Assembly: GCA_963853835.1 (NCBI GenBank)
Contig: OY970834.1
Coordinates: 22,574,365-22,638,364 of the forward strand
DNA: 64,000 bases
Direction: 5' to 3'
DNA from: Calendula officinalis
Lineage: Eukaryota > Streptophyta > Magnoliopsida > Asterales > Asteraceae
Below the pieces are notes generated by a model that was not told the origin of the DNA, made no database searches, and worked only from the letters and a program-made list of their open reading frames with translations. Shown piece by piece: positions 1 through 11,462 of this stretch. A program made the position numbers and the translations under genes. Within the stretch, counting starts at the first letter, position 1; every line of letters starts with the position of its first letter.

Positions 1-1549
1 CCCGACTTTTGTAGTAATTATGTAATGAATTTTACTAAACAATTCTCTGAAACATAAATATATTTCGCTATATTCTTGATCGTTATTAGAAATTATATAA
101 TAAGAGAGTTCACTCTCTTTTCTCTTACGATTACATTGTCGGCCAACTATCATCAATTACAGTCATTTCCATCCTCCTAAAATCGTGCTATGAAAAAGAA
201 AATGTTGGTAATAGAGTTAATATGGTGAAGACTTTTGATCCATATTTGTTTGTATGCAATTAAATCTCCTAGAATTGTGCTGCAAACTTTGACAAAAGAA
301 GAATGAGGTAAATGAATTGTAGCCTCCCTACATTGTCTGCAGATGAATGATTTCTCATTTCTATGTATTTATATATCTTGCATTTCATGAACTAATTAGA
401 AAACTTTGCATGCGAACTTTCTCTCACGGGAGAAACATTAAATAATAAGCTAGGAGTGTTTAATAATTGTTAGAAGGAAGAAGTTGTGTCATAAGAAAGG
501 TGGCGATAACTTGTTGCAACAACTTATAAGAATTAAAACAAAAAGGTAATATTTTTATCTTTTTTCTTGTATATACATGCAACCGGTGTTTTTTTAGAAC
601 ATGTTGTTTTGTTTAAAGTTTGGTACCAATGTGTTCATCATCTTGTATAGAACACATTGGGACAAGAATGTAGGAAAACCGTCCATTGTTGTGTTATATA
701 TTTATGGTGAAACAGGAAAATATGAAGTTGTATTGAGTTCCTATAATCATATAACGTATTTTGATAAAAACGAATATACATGCACGATGATACATGGTTG
801 GAGCTAATATTACACATACAAATTTTAATAGTTAAGTTGGTAAATTTAACGGACGTGTATATATATATTTCTACGACGTTATATAATTTAATAGATAAAA
901 CCAACGTGTTTACACGATTTTATCAAAGTATATATTTAGATACCGAATCATTATAGTTTTGTATATATATGTTTAGGATACGGTAGAAAGCGTTTTGGAG
1001 ATACCGCACCGACTAAGGACCGAGGTGAGTTCACTCACTTACACAACATATTAGTATATGTATATGTTATATATATTGAAATGTAAATATGTGGTATTGT
1101 TGTATGTGTATAGTTGAAATGATATGTGATATTATAACTATTGCTTTGAGTATAACTATAGTAATATGTGATATTATAATTATATGTATGATGAAGTTAA
1201 GACTATTGTTTAAAGGTACAATAGCACCAAGCTAAGACTATTGTTTAAAGGTACAATAGCACCCAATGATATTATCGCGTATAGACTAATTGGTATACGT
1301 ATCGTACCATTAGTTGAGATACGATGGGTTATATTAATTGATGATAAGTATGTATGAAAATATACAATATGATATATGTACATGGATATGTGTATGGTGT
1401 ATGCATGCCTAATATGAGGTGTATGTGTTATGGTGTATGCATGGTTATGTATGAAATTTATGTTGGTGTGAAAGCTTTGGTTATGTATTGTTTGTAAACC
1501 TTATTTTATTGAAGTATTTGATTTAAAAAGAAAAAATTGGGACGTTACA
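1..1549 (+). mobile_element. Probable retrotransposon LTR (3' part), left end outside window
   Basis: This AT-rich stretch has no convincing coding sequence. It ends at 1549 in GGGACGTTACA, the usual 3' end of a gypsy-type LTR (compare GCGGTGTTACA at 4388). The bases right after it, from 1550, are coding sequence of a gypsy gag, cut just before the His of its first zinc knuckle. The simplest reading is an LTR inserted into that gag. A 35-bp tandem duplication lies at 1198-1264. The left LTR end and any target duplication are outside the window, so the call is inferential. Confidence 0.45.
1198..1264. repeat. 35-bp tandem duplication
   Basis: Two near-identical copies start at 1198 and 1233, each containing the core GACTATTGTTTAAAGGTACA. 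It lies inside the putative LTR, so it may be a duplicated U3 element, but no function can be read from it. Confidence 0.8.
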
Positions 1550-1855
1550 GACAGTAGGGCACGCGTGGGATGATTGTGATTTTCCTCGTACTGTTTGTTG
1601 GAACTGTAAGAAAAAGGGACATAGATCGGGTGATTGTCCATCGAGAGAGAGTTCGGGTTCCGGTTCGGGCGGTGGGTCATTCTCGGGGAAAAAAAGGAAG
1701 GGTCAACCGTCACCCATGGGTAGAGCTTTCTGGATGATAGTGGAGGATGATACCACATCTGATGATGATACGGGTATGTTTTATGTAATTCGATACTGTA
1801 CTTATCTTGTTATGAGTAGTGTAGATCTTGCATGTGTGTTTTGTGCAATTTCTTG
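1550..1855 (+). pseudogene. Ty3/gypsy gag 3' part with zinc knuckles, broken
   Basis: The plus strand encodes the end of a gypsy Gag. The second half of one zinc knuckle (GHAWDDC) is followed by a complete knuckle CWNCKKKGHRSGDC (CX2CX4HX4C), a Ser/Gly-rich and basic linker, then GRAFWMIVEDD, which resembles the join between Gag and the aspartic protease in this superfamily. The frame runs on without a protease core to a stop near 1855. Reverse transcriptase and integrase are absent: the sequence moves within about 250 bases to the polypurine tract of the 3' LTR. This is a relic with a large internal deletion, and it is interrupted on its left by the LTR ending at 1549. Confidence 0.8.
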
Positions 1856-2091
1856 ATGAGAAAATGAAATTAATTGGTTGATTGATGATACCCCTAACGT
1901 GTTATATAACCGATGTTGATCTGTAGATTATTAAAGTAATAGTTAGAAATACTAAAACAATATGAGGTATATGTCATATTTGATGTAAGTTTTGAGTTGA
2001 GCATGTATGTATGAAATTTTTCGAATTAAAATCGTGGACTTATTAATATAGATTCTTGTAGTTTGTTATTGCTATAGGATTCCGAGGACGG

Positions 2092-2114
2092 GATCCTTTT
2101 AAGGGGGGTAGAGT
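2092..2114 (+). promoter_or_regulatory. Polypurine tract of gypsy element
   Basis: AAGGGGGGTAGAG lies immediately before the LTR start at 2115, where plus-strand DNA synthesis is primed. The preceding GAGGACGGGATCC is a typical tail of this gypsy group, and it fixes the element's orientation as plus. Confidence 0.8.
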
Positions 2115-4388
2115 TGTAACATCCTAAAATCGGCCTAGTAGTTTTATATATATTTCGTATTTGATAAATATGTATTTGACTAGATGTGGAATAAATTGAT
2201 TAAATGTTAAATGAATTGTTGACCTTTTGTCCTTTTGTGATATTTTAATCAAGGGATCAAAATATCCGGACCCTGAAATGTTTAAATGATTTTTATATTC
2301 TTAGATCCTCTTTTGAATTTCGTTTCCGAAAATGTATTCGTTTTTGAAAATGGAGTTCGTTTGCTATTTTAAATAGATTAACTACGAACCGGAATTTTTG
2401 TACATATTGTTAAAAGATGCAAAAAGTCAAAAGTGGGCCCCACCCCCATGGTGGACGGTTTTGGGGGTTAGGAGGGGACACCACACCCTCCTTTTTGTCA
2501 CTTCTTCTCTTTCTTTTCTTTTATCTTTTTAAAATCCACTCTCTCTCAAATCTCATTGTGTTCTTGAGCTTCTAAGGAAGATTTCTAGCTTGTTTCTAGC
2601 TCAATCTCAAATCTAATCTCGTTTTTGAATAGGCCTTCAGGTAAGCTTCAACCTATATGTGTTCATTTTTTATTTCATGCAAGTTGATTTAACCAGGGTT
2701 TATGATTCTTGAAGTTTTGTTGATGAATCTTGTGTTAGATGTTATATTAGGTGTTTATACAAGCTTTGACATGTATTGTATGATTATTTGTTGGAAGAAA
2801 CTAAGCTTTGGTGGAACTCACTTTTAAACTCCATTAATGGAGGTTTGGAGAAGATGAGTTTTACCAAACCTTGGATTTCTTGAGGTTTTGAGGGTTGATG
2901 TTGTTTATTATGTTATGATAATATGTTTAATGAGTTATTTATGTTGATTGGTGGATTGTGACTTAAAATTATGAAATTGTTAGTTAAAAAGGTTATATGA
3001 ATTTTATGTCCACATTATGAACTAGTGATTGTGTTGGTGTGACTAGTTGGACTAAAATGTCATCTATATGTTTTATGGATTTTATGTCTAGTTATATGTG
3101 AAAATGACATGTTAAATATGTTAGTTGTATTATGTCAAGTTTTGGTGAGATTCATGAAATGCTAATTAGTGTTTAGATGATTTCGGTCAAAAGATATAAC
3201 TTATGATTTTGAAGTAAAAATAGTTGGGTTATGATAGTTATGAACTTGTTGGTTTGGTTAACTAGTTATGACTTGCTAGATGTAGTAGTCCTGGATATTA
3301 GTTGTGAAATTGCTTATGTTATAGTGATGTTCGGGTTTTGACCCGTTTGGGCCATTTGGTAGTAGAATGAATTAAGTTGCTTGGATTGCGTGAGTATAAG
3401 TGTTTTGTCATGTTTATGAGTTAGAAATAGTATTGATAACACTTGGTGGAACGTTAGTGTTCATTATTGTTAATATTGGTGATTATTGATAAATACCGGT
3501 AATTAACTCGGTGTTCTTTGGTGTACAGGAACCGAGAAGGAGACTCAGTGATATTAATTCACTGAGTTGCGGGATTGAAGGTTATTGTGAGTTGATTTAA
3601 CCTCCAACTTGTGTTTGGTTACAATTGGTTTGGTATTGCATACTTGTGTTAAAATTGCAGGAAACATGTTGCTGGAGGGAATTCACGTTCGTGAAAGTGA
3701 ACTTTGGGCAGGGGTTTTTCGGGTCGTTTTCTGGCGCGAATTTTTAATAGCTTGCTTGTTTGGTACATAATGGACCGTGATGTGTTAGATGAATTATGTG
3801 CACATGTATGAGGAGGTTTAGCTTGATTGGTTGCAACAACTCGGTTTGATTGGTAGCCGAGGATCGGGAAGTCAGTGTCGGAAGGATAACGGCTGCGCAT
3901 AATGTATCGACAATCGTGGTGTTCGGACCTTACCTGTATGCGTTACACGTAAGGGGGTTACCGGTTTGTTGGATACAGAGCTATCGGGTACCATTATTAG
4001 GCCAATAATGGTTTTAGGCTCCGACAGGACCACCGATCTTCTCAGAACAAAACAGTGGGTATGTGGTTTTTCGATCGTGGAGATGTTTATGTTTGCTTGT
4101 TGTGCTTAACAGAATTTGTAGATTATATTCATTCACTTAGCTTTGTGCTAATCCCTTCCTCGTTGTCTCTTTTCAGGTTGATCGGTGCTTTGGACGGAAT
4201 GAATGACCAAGCTCAATTGGATATGTTTTGTAAAAGAACCATGCCGTTTATTAACACCGTTTAAACATTATTATTTTGGAGTTTATTTTGAGACGTTTGG
4301 ATTGTAAACCTAAATTGAAAACTTATTAAATATACTTATGCTTTCCGCACCTTTAGAAAAAACGTTTTCTAAATTTTGCGGTGTTACA
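2115..4388 (+). mobile_element. Ty3/gypsy 3' LTR (2274 bp)
   Basis: The LTR starts TGTAACATCC right after the polypurine tract and ends GCGGTGTTACA, giving TG...CA ends. A second, opposite-strand LTR at 11594-14097 belongs to the same family: it shares both ends, the stretch around 3520-3580 that repeats a CACTGAG-type motif, and the terminal 250 bases. The small ORF at 4055-4264 recurs in that copy, so it is LTR sequence and not a host gene. Long LTRs with this start and this polypurine tract suggest a chromovirus of the Tekay/Del type, which is inference. No duplication can be tested because the left end of the element is outside the window. Confidence 0.85.
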
Positions 4389-6227
4389 ATTATTACATTA
4401 TTACCAAACTTTATTGGGTTCACGTACGCGGTCTTACTTCTTTATTACCACTTCCCAATATGTAATTATGTATAATACTTTTTAAATGAGGAGTTAGGTA
4501 AAATTACACAATTCAATATTTGTTTGTTATTTAATTAATTGATTTTTAATATTTTTTATCTATATATACTTAAAAATTAAGTTTCATGATTAATGTGGTA
4601 TTTATTACCATTTGTATTAAATTTTCATTTGCATTGTATTGATTGAACCGTTCATAAATTGAAAATGATATTGTAAAAAACGTTTCCTCATTTACATTGT
4701 ATTGAATGAAACGTTCATAAATTGAAAATGATATTATTGTAAAAAAGTTTCCTCAAAATCACATTGTTTCTATCCATAACTGCTAACACCCTTTCTTTTC
4801 ATTTCCCCATCAATTAAGTGTGGTTTCAGTTTCTCCAAATCCTCCACCGTTTCATATGGTTGCAACAATTGAAGTAGTATATATTAATCTCATTCTTAAT
4901 CTCATTCTTGAATGCTTATGCTAACGTCAAAAAATCAGGGTAGTTTTCTTTCCACCAACTTCGTCTCATTCGTCTAGGTCAAAATCACGTTTCTTATGCA
5001 ACCATAATCGACGACGATTATCACCTGAAATACGGCCGCAAGACAGGTTTCGTTTATCTTCCACACTCCTTCGCCTCCACAGTTATGCAGAAACCCAACC
5101 GTTTCTCAGATGTTAATAATTTGTCGCACCCTTTTTCATTTAACAACCCTCATCTACTCGAATAACAATTCACTTTTTCAACTCCCGTACCAATCGCCGA
5201 AGACGCAACCGTTGTGAATCTGTAATTTTGTTTTATTCTTATAAATGATCAAATATTTGCAATTTTGTTCTGTAAAATAACGAGGAAAATTTTCACGGGT
5301 TTCTTCTATGAGTATGTACAATTCAAATATGCACACCAGGTTTCCGATGAATTTCTCTGACCAATTAATTTGTAACTGTTTAAATTCATTTCTATTTAAA
5401 TTGATTTAATCGAATTATTCTATGAGAACAATGGACTCTTTTTGTTTGAATTCTGGGCTTTACATAGTTATCATTTTCAATCACAGTTTTGTTTACTTAA
5501 TTTTTTAATTTGTTTGTATTCTATTCTATAAAAGTGTGTTTGCGGAGTTTTAAATCCGTTTGACTGGTTTCATCAATTGAATAAATTTCAAACTGTCGAT
5601 TGGTGTTTACGTCATAAATCAGACCAGTTCCTTCATCGGACGCAATTCAAAGGTTACTAAATTTTCATTTGTATTTATTATTGATTTCGTGAATGCTCAT
5701 TGAAATTAAAGATGGATTTTTCTATGTTATTATTTTATATGTTTATATGAACTGAATATAAACTTTATACTCACGTTGGAGTTTCGTTGTGAACCAATGC
5801 ACCAAATTCAACAAAGACCACGACATGATTACAAGAGGGTTTAATATGCCACCATATGAACCCAAAAATGTTTAAGATAACACCAATTACAATATAATTT
5901 CCATAGATGTGTTTATAACGTATGAATGCATTTGTAAGTGCCAATGGATTGTTAATATTACAAACGTTTTAATGGCTTCACTTATAAGTTTGATTCAAAA
6001 AATACAATAACTTGATGCATTAAATTTCAGTAATTACTCTTCCAAACGTTTAAGTGCCTATATTAATAACGTCTTAATGGCATAACGTATTAGTTTGGAT
6101 CAAAAAAATGAAATACCTTTATGCATTACATTTCAATAATGGTTCTTCCAATTACATACATATAAAAAGGGTTCACTAGAGTTTTTTACAATTTTCGTAA
6201 TTTGCTAAACAGAACTACTACAAAATT
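4389..6227. other. Intergenic, no gene seen
   Basis: AT-rich sequence without a supportable ORF or recognised element. The one visible structure is an imperfect tandem duplication of about 62 bp at 4627-4750, with the shared core CGTTCATAAATTGAAAATGA. Confidence 0.6.
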
Positions 6228-6368
6228 ATGTTAAAATCAGCAAATAATCAAAGCGCCTACTACACACTCGATCAACTCAAGGAAGGTAATCACGAGCCCA
6301 TTGTGGTAATGATTTGTCGCAAATGGGATGTGCATAACATTAATGGAAAATATCTAACTTTATCGTAA
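6228..6368 (+). pseudogene. RPA1-like (DUF223) N-terminal fragment
   Basis: A 46-residue reading frame carries TLDQLKEGNHEPIVVMICRKWD. It matches the start of the plant RPA70-like single-strand DNA-binding proteins often carried by Helitrons, where a Leu/Pro-Gly stretch is followed by I-x-V-x-x-x-R-x-W. It stops at 6366 after about one tenth of the usual protein. The sequence just after the stop, AAGCCCGTGCATCGAACTAG, resembles half of a Helitron 3' hairpin followed by CTAG. The piece may therefore be the relic of a plus-strand Helitron. The fragment call is firm on motif; the Helitron link is inference. Confidence 0.6.
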
Positions 6369-6526
6369 ACAAAGCCCGTGCATCGAACTAGCCATGCTGC
6401 CTCGTATTATTAAAACATATCTTAAACATCAATTATTACAATTAAAAAATATATAAATAATAACAGAAGTTTACGATTTTTCCAAGAGCCCTCTTGTCAA
6501 ATGGCATAAATTAAGAATGAAGATTT

Positions 6527-6612
6527 TTTTTTTATATCTGTAATGTGATTTGAACCCTCAACCTTAAGATTGTGGGTAAACACCTTTACCACTAGGTCAC
6601 TGACCCTTCGGT
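6527..6612 (-). mobile_element. Short tRNA-derived SINE with 17-bp target duplication
   Basis: On the minus strand there is a box A-like segment (TGACCTAGTGG) and a box B-like GGTTCAAATCA, the internal RNA polymerase III promoter of tRNA-derived SINEs. A short A-rich tail follows. Perfect 17-bp direct repeats ATTAAGAATGAAGATTT flank it at 6510-6526 and 6613-6629. At 86 bp it is little longer than a tRNA, so it is very compact or 3'-truncated. Confidence 0.75.
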
Positions 6613-6634
6613 ATTAAGAATGAAGATTTATTAA

Positions 6635-7561
6635 GAGTAGATTACACGGATAGTCCCTGTCGTTTGTTACAAGTTTTGGATTTGGTCCCTAAGTTCCAGA
6701 AATTACACGAATAGTCCTTAAGTATAAGGGTCGGTCACATTTTTGGTCCCTAAGGTGGATGTCCGTTAAAAATAGTTGTTCAAATTTTTTATATGGCTAA
6801 AATACCCTTAACCTTTATTTTTTTCATTTTATATTTAGTTTTAATTTATTTAATTCCTTTTTCTCTCTCTCATCTCTCATCTTCCCACTTCTTTAACCAC
6901 GAACACACCAGCCAAAAAATTACACCCACTTCCATTGAAATTACACTAGCCAAGAACTATGAAATTACACCCACTTCCTTTACAAAATTGCCCAAGTCCA
7001 AAAGCATCATCTATGAATTTTTCCGCTTCCGGCAGCTCATCTTCCCCAACACCACCACGCTGCCATCTCCACCGCCGACACCCATCTGCAACATCCACCG
7101 CCATCTCCGCCAACACCACCCATCTCTGGTGGGCTTTTCGAACAAAGGTAATGAAAACGAAACAAATCTGTAACTACCTCTGCGATCACCTGATCTGGGT
7201 TTTGGTTTATGTGAAGTTTCACACATGTACACTCCCATTAAGGTTTATTAAACTGATTTGTTTTAAATTTCACACATATACACTCCCATTGGTTTATGAT
7301 GGGTTTCTTGTTTAAATCGATTTGCAAAAGTGTGAGAGAAAGCATTAAATAATCAAAATTATAAAATGAGAAAAAAAATAAAGGTTAAGGGTATTTTAGC
7401 CGTTTAAAAGAATTTGACAGCTATTTTTAACGGACATCCACATTAGGGACCAAAAGCGTAACCAACCCTCATACTTAAGGACTATCCGTATAATTTCTAG
7501 AACTTAGGGACCAAATCCAAAACTTATAACAAACCAGAGGGACTATCCATGTAATTTACTC
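6635..7561. mobile_element. Mutator-like element, 927 bp, long inverted repeats, 9-bp TSD
   Basis: Inverted terminal repeats of roughly 180 bp (6635-6820 and 7375-7561) share GATAGTCCCT and GTTTTGGATTTGGTCCCTAA. The 9-bp direct repeat ATTTATTAA flanks the element at 6626-6634 and 7562-7570, as expected for Mutator transposition. Its left duplication overlaps the right duplication of the SINE at 6527-6612, so the MULE came second. No transposase is present. The interior (6821-7374) holds a Pro/Thr-rich open frame (6793-7173) that partly overlaps the terminal repeat. It could be captured host DNA (a Pack-MULE), but I cannot name a source. Confidence 0.85.
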
Positions 7562-7570
7562 ATTTATTAA

Positions 7571-7906
7571 TTACTTTTGTATAATCTCTATTTTTTGTTA
7601 AGCTCTTCTTTTCCGTGTGGTCCTAATTACGTAAATATATTATTTTAGGTTTTCAATTAAAGTTAAAGAAAAATAACTATGATGAATTGGAAAAATCCAA
7701 ATCATCTACAGACAACACCTGATGAGATAAATAACACGAAACATAATTCTACCCGAAAAACTAATCTAACCACCAAATCTACTATCGACTCGTAGAACAC
7801 CAAACTAAAAACAACCCGAACGAGTTTTACATACAAACAACCAAATTCAAAAGCTAAGATATCCATCCAATGCAGTCAGTTTACCAAATTACCCTTTTGT
7901 AAGTTA
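7571..7906. other. 3' flank of the AHL gene
   Basis: Downstream side of the minus-strand AHL gene, which must contain its 3' untranslated region and poly(A) site. No other feature is seen. Confidence 0.5.
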
Positions 7907-9880
7907 CTACTGAAGACTCACATTGATGTCAGTTTGCTTATTCCTCGACTCAGGGGCATTATAGGAAGGCCAACTATCTCCCCGAAACGAAGGTGATGAC
8001 AAATTTTGTTTAGCAGAATACGCCTCGTTAGTCTCAGTCGCCGGAGCTGCTTCCGGTGCCAGAATCGGCACCGGAACAGCCGCCGGAAGTGGTACCGGAA
8101 CCGGAACCGGTACCGCAGCGGTGGTCGGGATTGTGATCGTTATGTTTTCGGGTTTTTGTTTCTTGATGTTATTCTGGTCTTGTTGGACACCCGTTAGGAA
8201 ACTTCCGACTATAATCTATAGTTTATTACAAACAAACAAAAAACCGAACAAAAAATCAAATTAGGTTTTAATACAATTAGTGGAAACGGGATCATACCTG
8301 AACAGGACTAGCGGCCACCAGTAAACCCGCCACACTGCCGCCAACCACCCGCCCATCTGGACTTGATAACGAGACACTCATCCCACCGGATCGGTTTCTT
8401 ATTCCACCACTCTCGGATGGAATAAAAGATCCTGCTAACGAAAGTATCTCAAAACGACCCTAAAAACGTGATAAAATAACGTGTCAAATTATTATTAAAA
8501 TTAAATAAAGTTGAATTTAAAGCGGTTAATTGGTCACCTCGTAAGTTAATGTTCCACCCGAAGAATCATGCTGACGAAGGGTAACACTGGAAATTACACC
8601 ATTTGCAGACAGAATGCATATTGCTCGGGGACCTTGTTGAGAAAAAGATATAACCTTCATTGTCACGTCCTGATTAATAAACCAAAAATAAATTTGTCAC
8701 ACAAAAAATTAATAATAATAATAATAATAATTACAATATACGGAACGTATATACTGATATGCACTTTTACCTCTCCCGTGTTGACATTGATTATATGAGG
8801 CATAAAGTTAGCACCAACTGAACTTGAAACCCAATCACCTAATTAGAAAACAACAAAATATGTAAGTAACTTGATTAATCTATTCATATTACTTGTAAAA
8901 ACTAAAAAGAAATAATTTGATCTTAATTTGCTAAAAAAGACAACATTTTTTTCACAATATTTGTGGCATAATTCTTCCCCAAATGTATGAGAGACATAAA
9001 ATGTGCAAGAAACCCCACTGGTTAACAGATAAGAACTTTGAGCCAACAAACAAACCCCACATCATAATAAAAGCAAATTCTTGCGAAATTAGGTTTTTAA
9101 GAAAAAAGACTCATTAAAACAAACCTCAGCTTTTATCTTCTTTTCTGTTGTTTCTTGTCATATATATGAATGTATGAACATGTATGTATGTGTATATATG
9201 TATATGTCCCAAAAGGTAAGCAACAAAATTAGAATCATCTGTTACAATATATTCTCCTAATTCACTCACCAACTTTCACACACACAAAAAGCACAGAGCT
9301 TCTAGAACCATCTATTAAAATCAAGATCTTTAAGTTGAAGGGGTTCTATTCAATTAGGTCCCACTTCAATCAAAATCTTGAAACTGTTTTATCAGATCAA
9401 ATAAAACCCACTTCACATTAACGATAAAGACTCGAACTTTAACAACAAAAACAAATCTTTATTACCTGAAGTTTCCATTTCTTTGGATGGTTGTTGATGC
9501 TGGTGGAGGGGTTTTCCGGCGGAGTCTGGCCGGATTTTGCCTCGTTTTCCGGTGGAGAAATCGATGACAGGCGGTGCAGCAGATGAGATGGGTTTTGGAG
9601 ATAAAGCTTTTCTGACAGACCCATCTGGCCCATATTTTCTGGGTCTGCCTCTTTTCTTTTTTTCCGTTAAGGGTGTTACGCCGGCCGGCGGTGGCGCCGC
9701 CGTGTACGACGGAGAAGAAGCAGCTAGTTGGCTTGTGATGGATTGAGGTGGGGTTGCTGATCCAACGGGTGGGAGCTTGTTTGGGGGTTCAGGTCTTGGA
9801 GCAATATGGTGGTCTGAAGGTGCATCTGATCCAACCACTGTAACTCCACTACTATTCATTTCTTCTCTTCCCTCAATCAT
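7907..9880 (-). CDS. AHL1-like: AT-hook motif nuclear-localized protein (AHL), 5 exons
   Basis: AHL proteins bind the minor groove of AT-rich DNA and form homo- and hetero-trimers through a PPC/DUF296 domain. They act in the nucleus as regulators of growth and chromatin. Exons on the minus strand are 9880-9466, 8838-8771, 8669-8538, 8459-8298 and 8215-7907 (1086 nt, 361 residues). All introns are GT-AG and all phases close. Exon 1 has a Pro/Ala-rich leader and the AT-hook KKKRGRPRKYGPDG, then a degenerate second hook (GKRGKIRP). Exons 2-4 hold the PPC domain, including GANFMPHIINVNTGED and FEILSLAGSF. The end, RNKQTDINVSLQ, matches the conserved AHL C-terminus. The last acceptor was placed at 8216 because the alternative nearer AG gives an early stop, while this one gives VQIIVGSF. 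Length is typical of Arabidopsis AHL1 (about 356). The ATG at 9880 is preferred over later ones because it opens the longest frame. Confidence 0.93.
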
Positions 9881-11305
9881 CAAATAACAAAATTATATAT
9901 AAAACAAAAGTTATAAAAATTTAAAACAAATGAAAACAGAACCTTCAGGAAGAACACATTAAAATTTTATAATTTTGAAAAGAAACCCCAGAATTTTTAA
10001 CGAGATCTTTTACAGTTTTTTTTCTCAGTAGAACTTAAAACCCAAAACCCAAAAAAAAAATTGATAAAAAATATTATAAATTGTAAATATTTGTAAAACA
10101 AACAAAAATCTGGGAAATATTTTTCATTGAAGTGAGATCAAAGAAATAAAAAGAACACTTTTTTATATAAAATTTTGCAGATAATAGAGGAGAGAGTGTT
10201 CTGCATGAAGAAGATGATCAATAAAAATAATTTCTAAAAAAAATTAGATTTTTGAGGAATAATGGGGGTACAGTATTGAGAAGTTAAAAGATTGAATTTT
10301 TTTCTATGAGATGTATGAAAAACTGTGGTGTTTTAGATGTTAAAAGCTATTTTGGGTTGCTTAGTTTTCTCAAGATTGTCTAAATTATAAATTAAAAATA
10401 TAAATATATTGAAAGAGGAAAAAAGAAATTATTTAATGTTGAGCTTTAATTATCAAACTATTAAAGTGAGAAAAATTATGTATTTTAGTTAATAAAAAGG
10501 TTGAAGTCCGGTGAAAAGAAAAGTGGAATTAGGTTGCCAAGGCATGAAGACAACCATACCTCTTTTTGAAAAAAGAAATAATTTAATTATAACTGGTTTT
10601 TTTATAATTATTTTTGATGTGTTATTAAGTATATAAATATTGTTATTCAAATACAAACAAAGAAAGTTGTATGAAAACAATTGAAATGTTAGAAAACCGA
10701 ATATTATTGTATTAAAAAATGATAATTTATTTAAAAGTCCATCTTGGTTTCTACCCCAAAACAATGAATCTGAAATTAATATTTTTAAATTACTCTATTT
10801 TATATTTTTTGCTTTTTATAAGTTCTAGGCTTTATTTTTAAATGTTATGAGTATTAAATACAAATTATAAGTTTGTAACAATAGATGAGTCTCACATACA
10901 GCAACGAATATGTATACCATTTCATTTTTATATGTATAAACTTTTTAATAGGATAACTGAAAATTAAAGATGAGAGAATTATGATATTGATAGTTATCTA
11001 AAATAATTGTGTCTAATATAAATTATGTTTATTTTATGTATTTTTTATTTAAGTTAGAAATTCAATTAGAATTAACTTATTTTTAATGAAATTTAATTAA
11101 TAAAAAGTGTCATTACTATGAGATGTGGATATGTAATTCTAATTAATAGAGAATATTTTCTATCTATATTTATGCTATAGCAAAGTATGTAAATATTCAA
11201 TGATATTTTAAGGTAAGTTTGTCATTTCAATTATTAATTTATTAAAAGTGAGATCTAAATGTTTTACTATATATTATCTCCAATTTATATTAAGTTATAC
11301 TAAAA
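9881..11305. other. AHL upstream region, promoter candidate
   Basis: No gene is seen here. On the minus strand a TATA-like TATATAAAA near 10161-10172 could place the transcription start around 10135, giving a leader of about 255 nt. The rest is AT-rich with A-runs. The ORF at 10489-10764 has no recognisable feature and is not called. Confidence 0.35.
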
Positions 11306-11462
11306 CTAACTTCATAGCCCGCCCGACTGGGCGGGCATGCTTTAAAAATATATTAAAGAAAAATAACAACAAATATTAATACTTTTAAAATGACATAAGA
11401 ATCCATAGTTGTAATGATAAGCTTGTACAAATTTTGATACATAAATAAATGTTACACAAAAT

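Noticed and set aside
4055..4264. 69-residue ORF, with a cousin at 11627-11827
   Set aside because: Both copies lie at the same place in two LTRs of one family, so they are LTR sequence.
7011..7238. Gly/Trp-rich minus-strand ORFs inside the MULE
   Set aside because: They are reverse translations of a Pro/Thr-rich repeat-like stretch, with no start context or similarity pattern.
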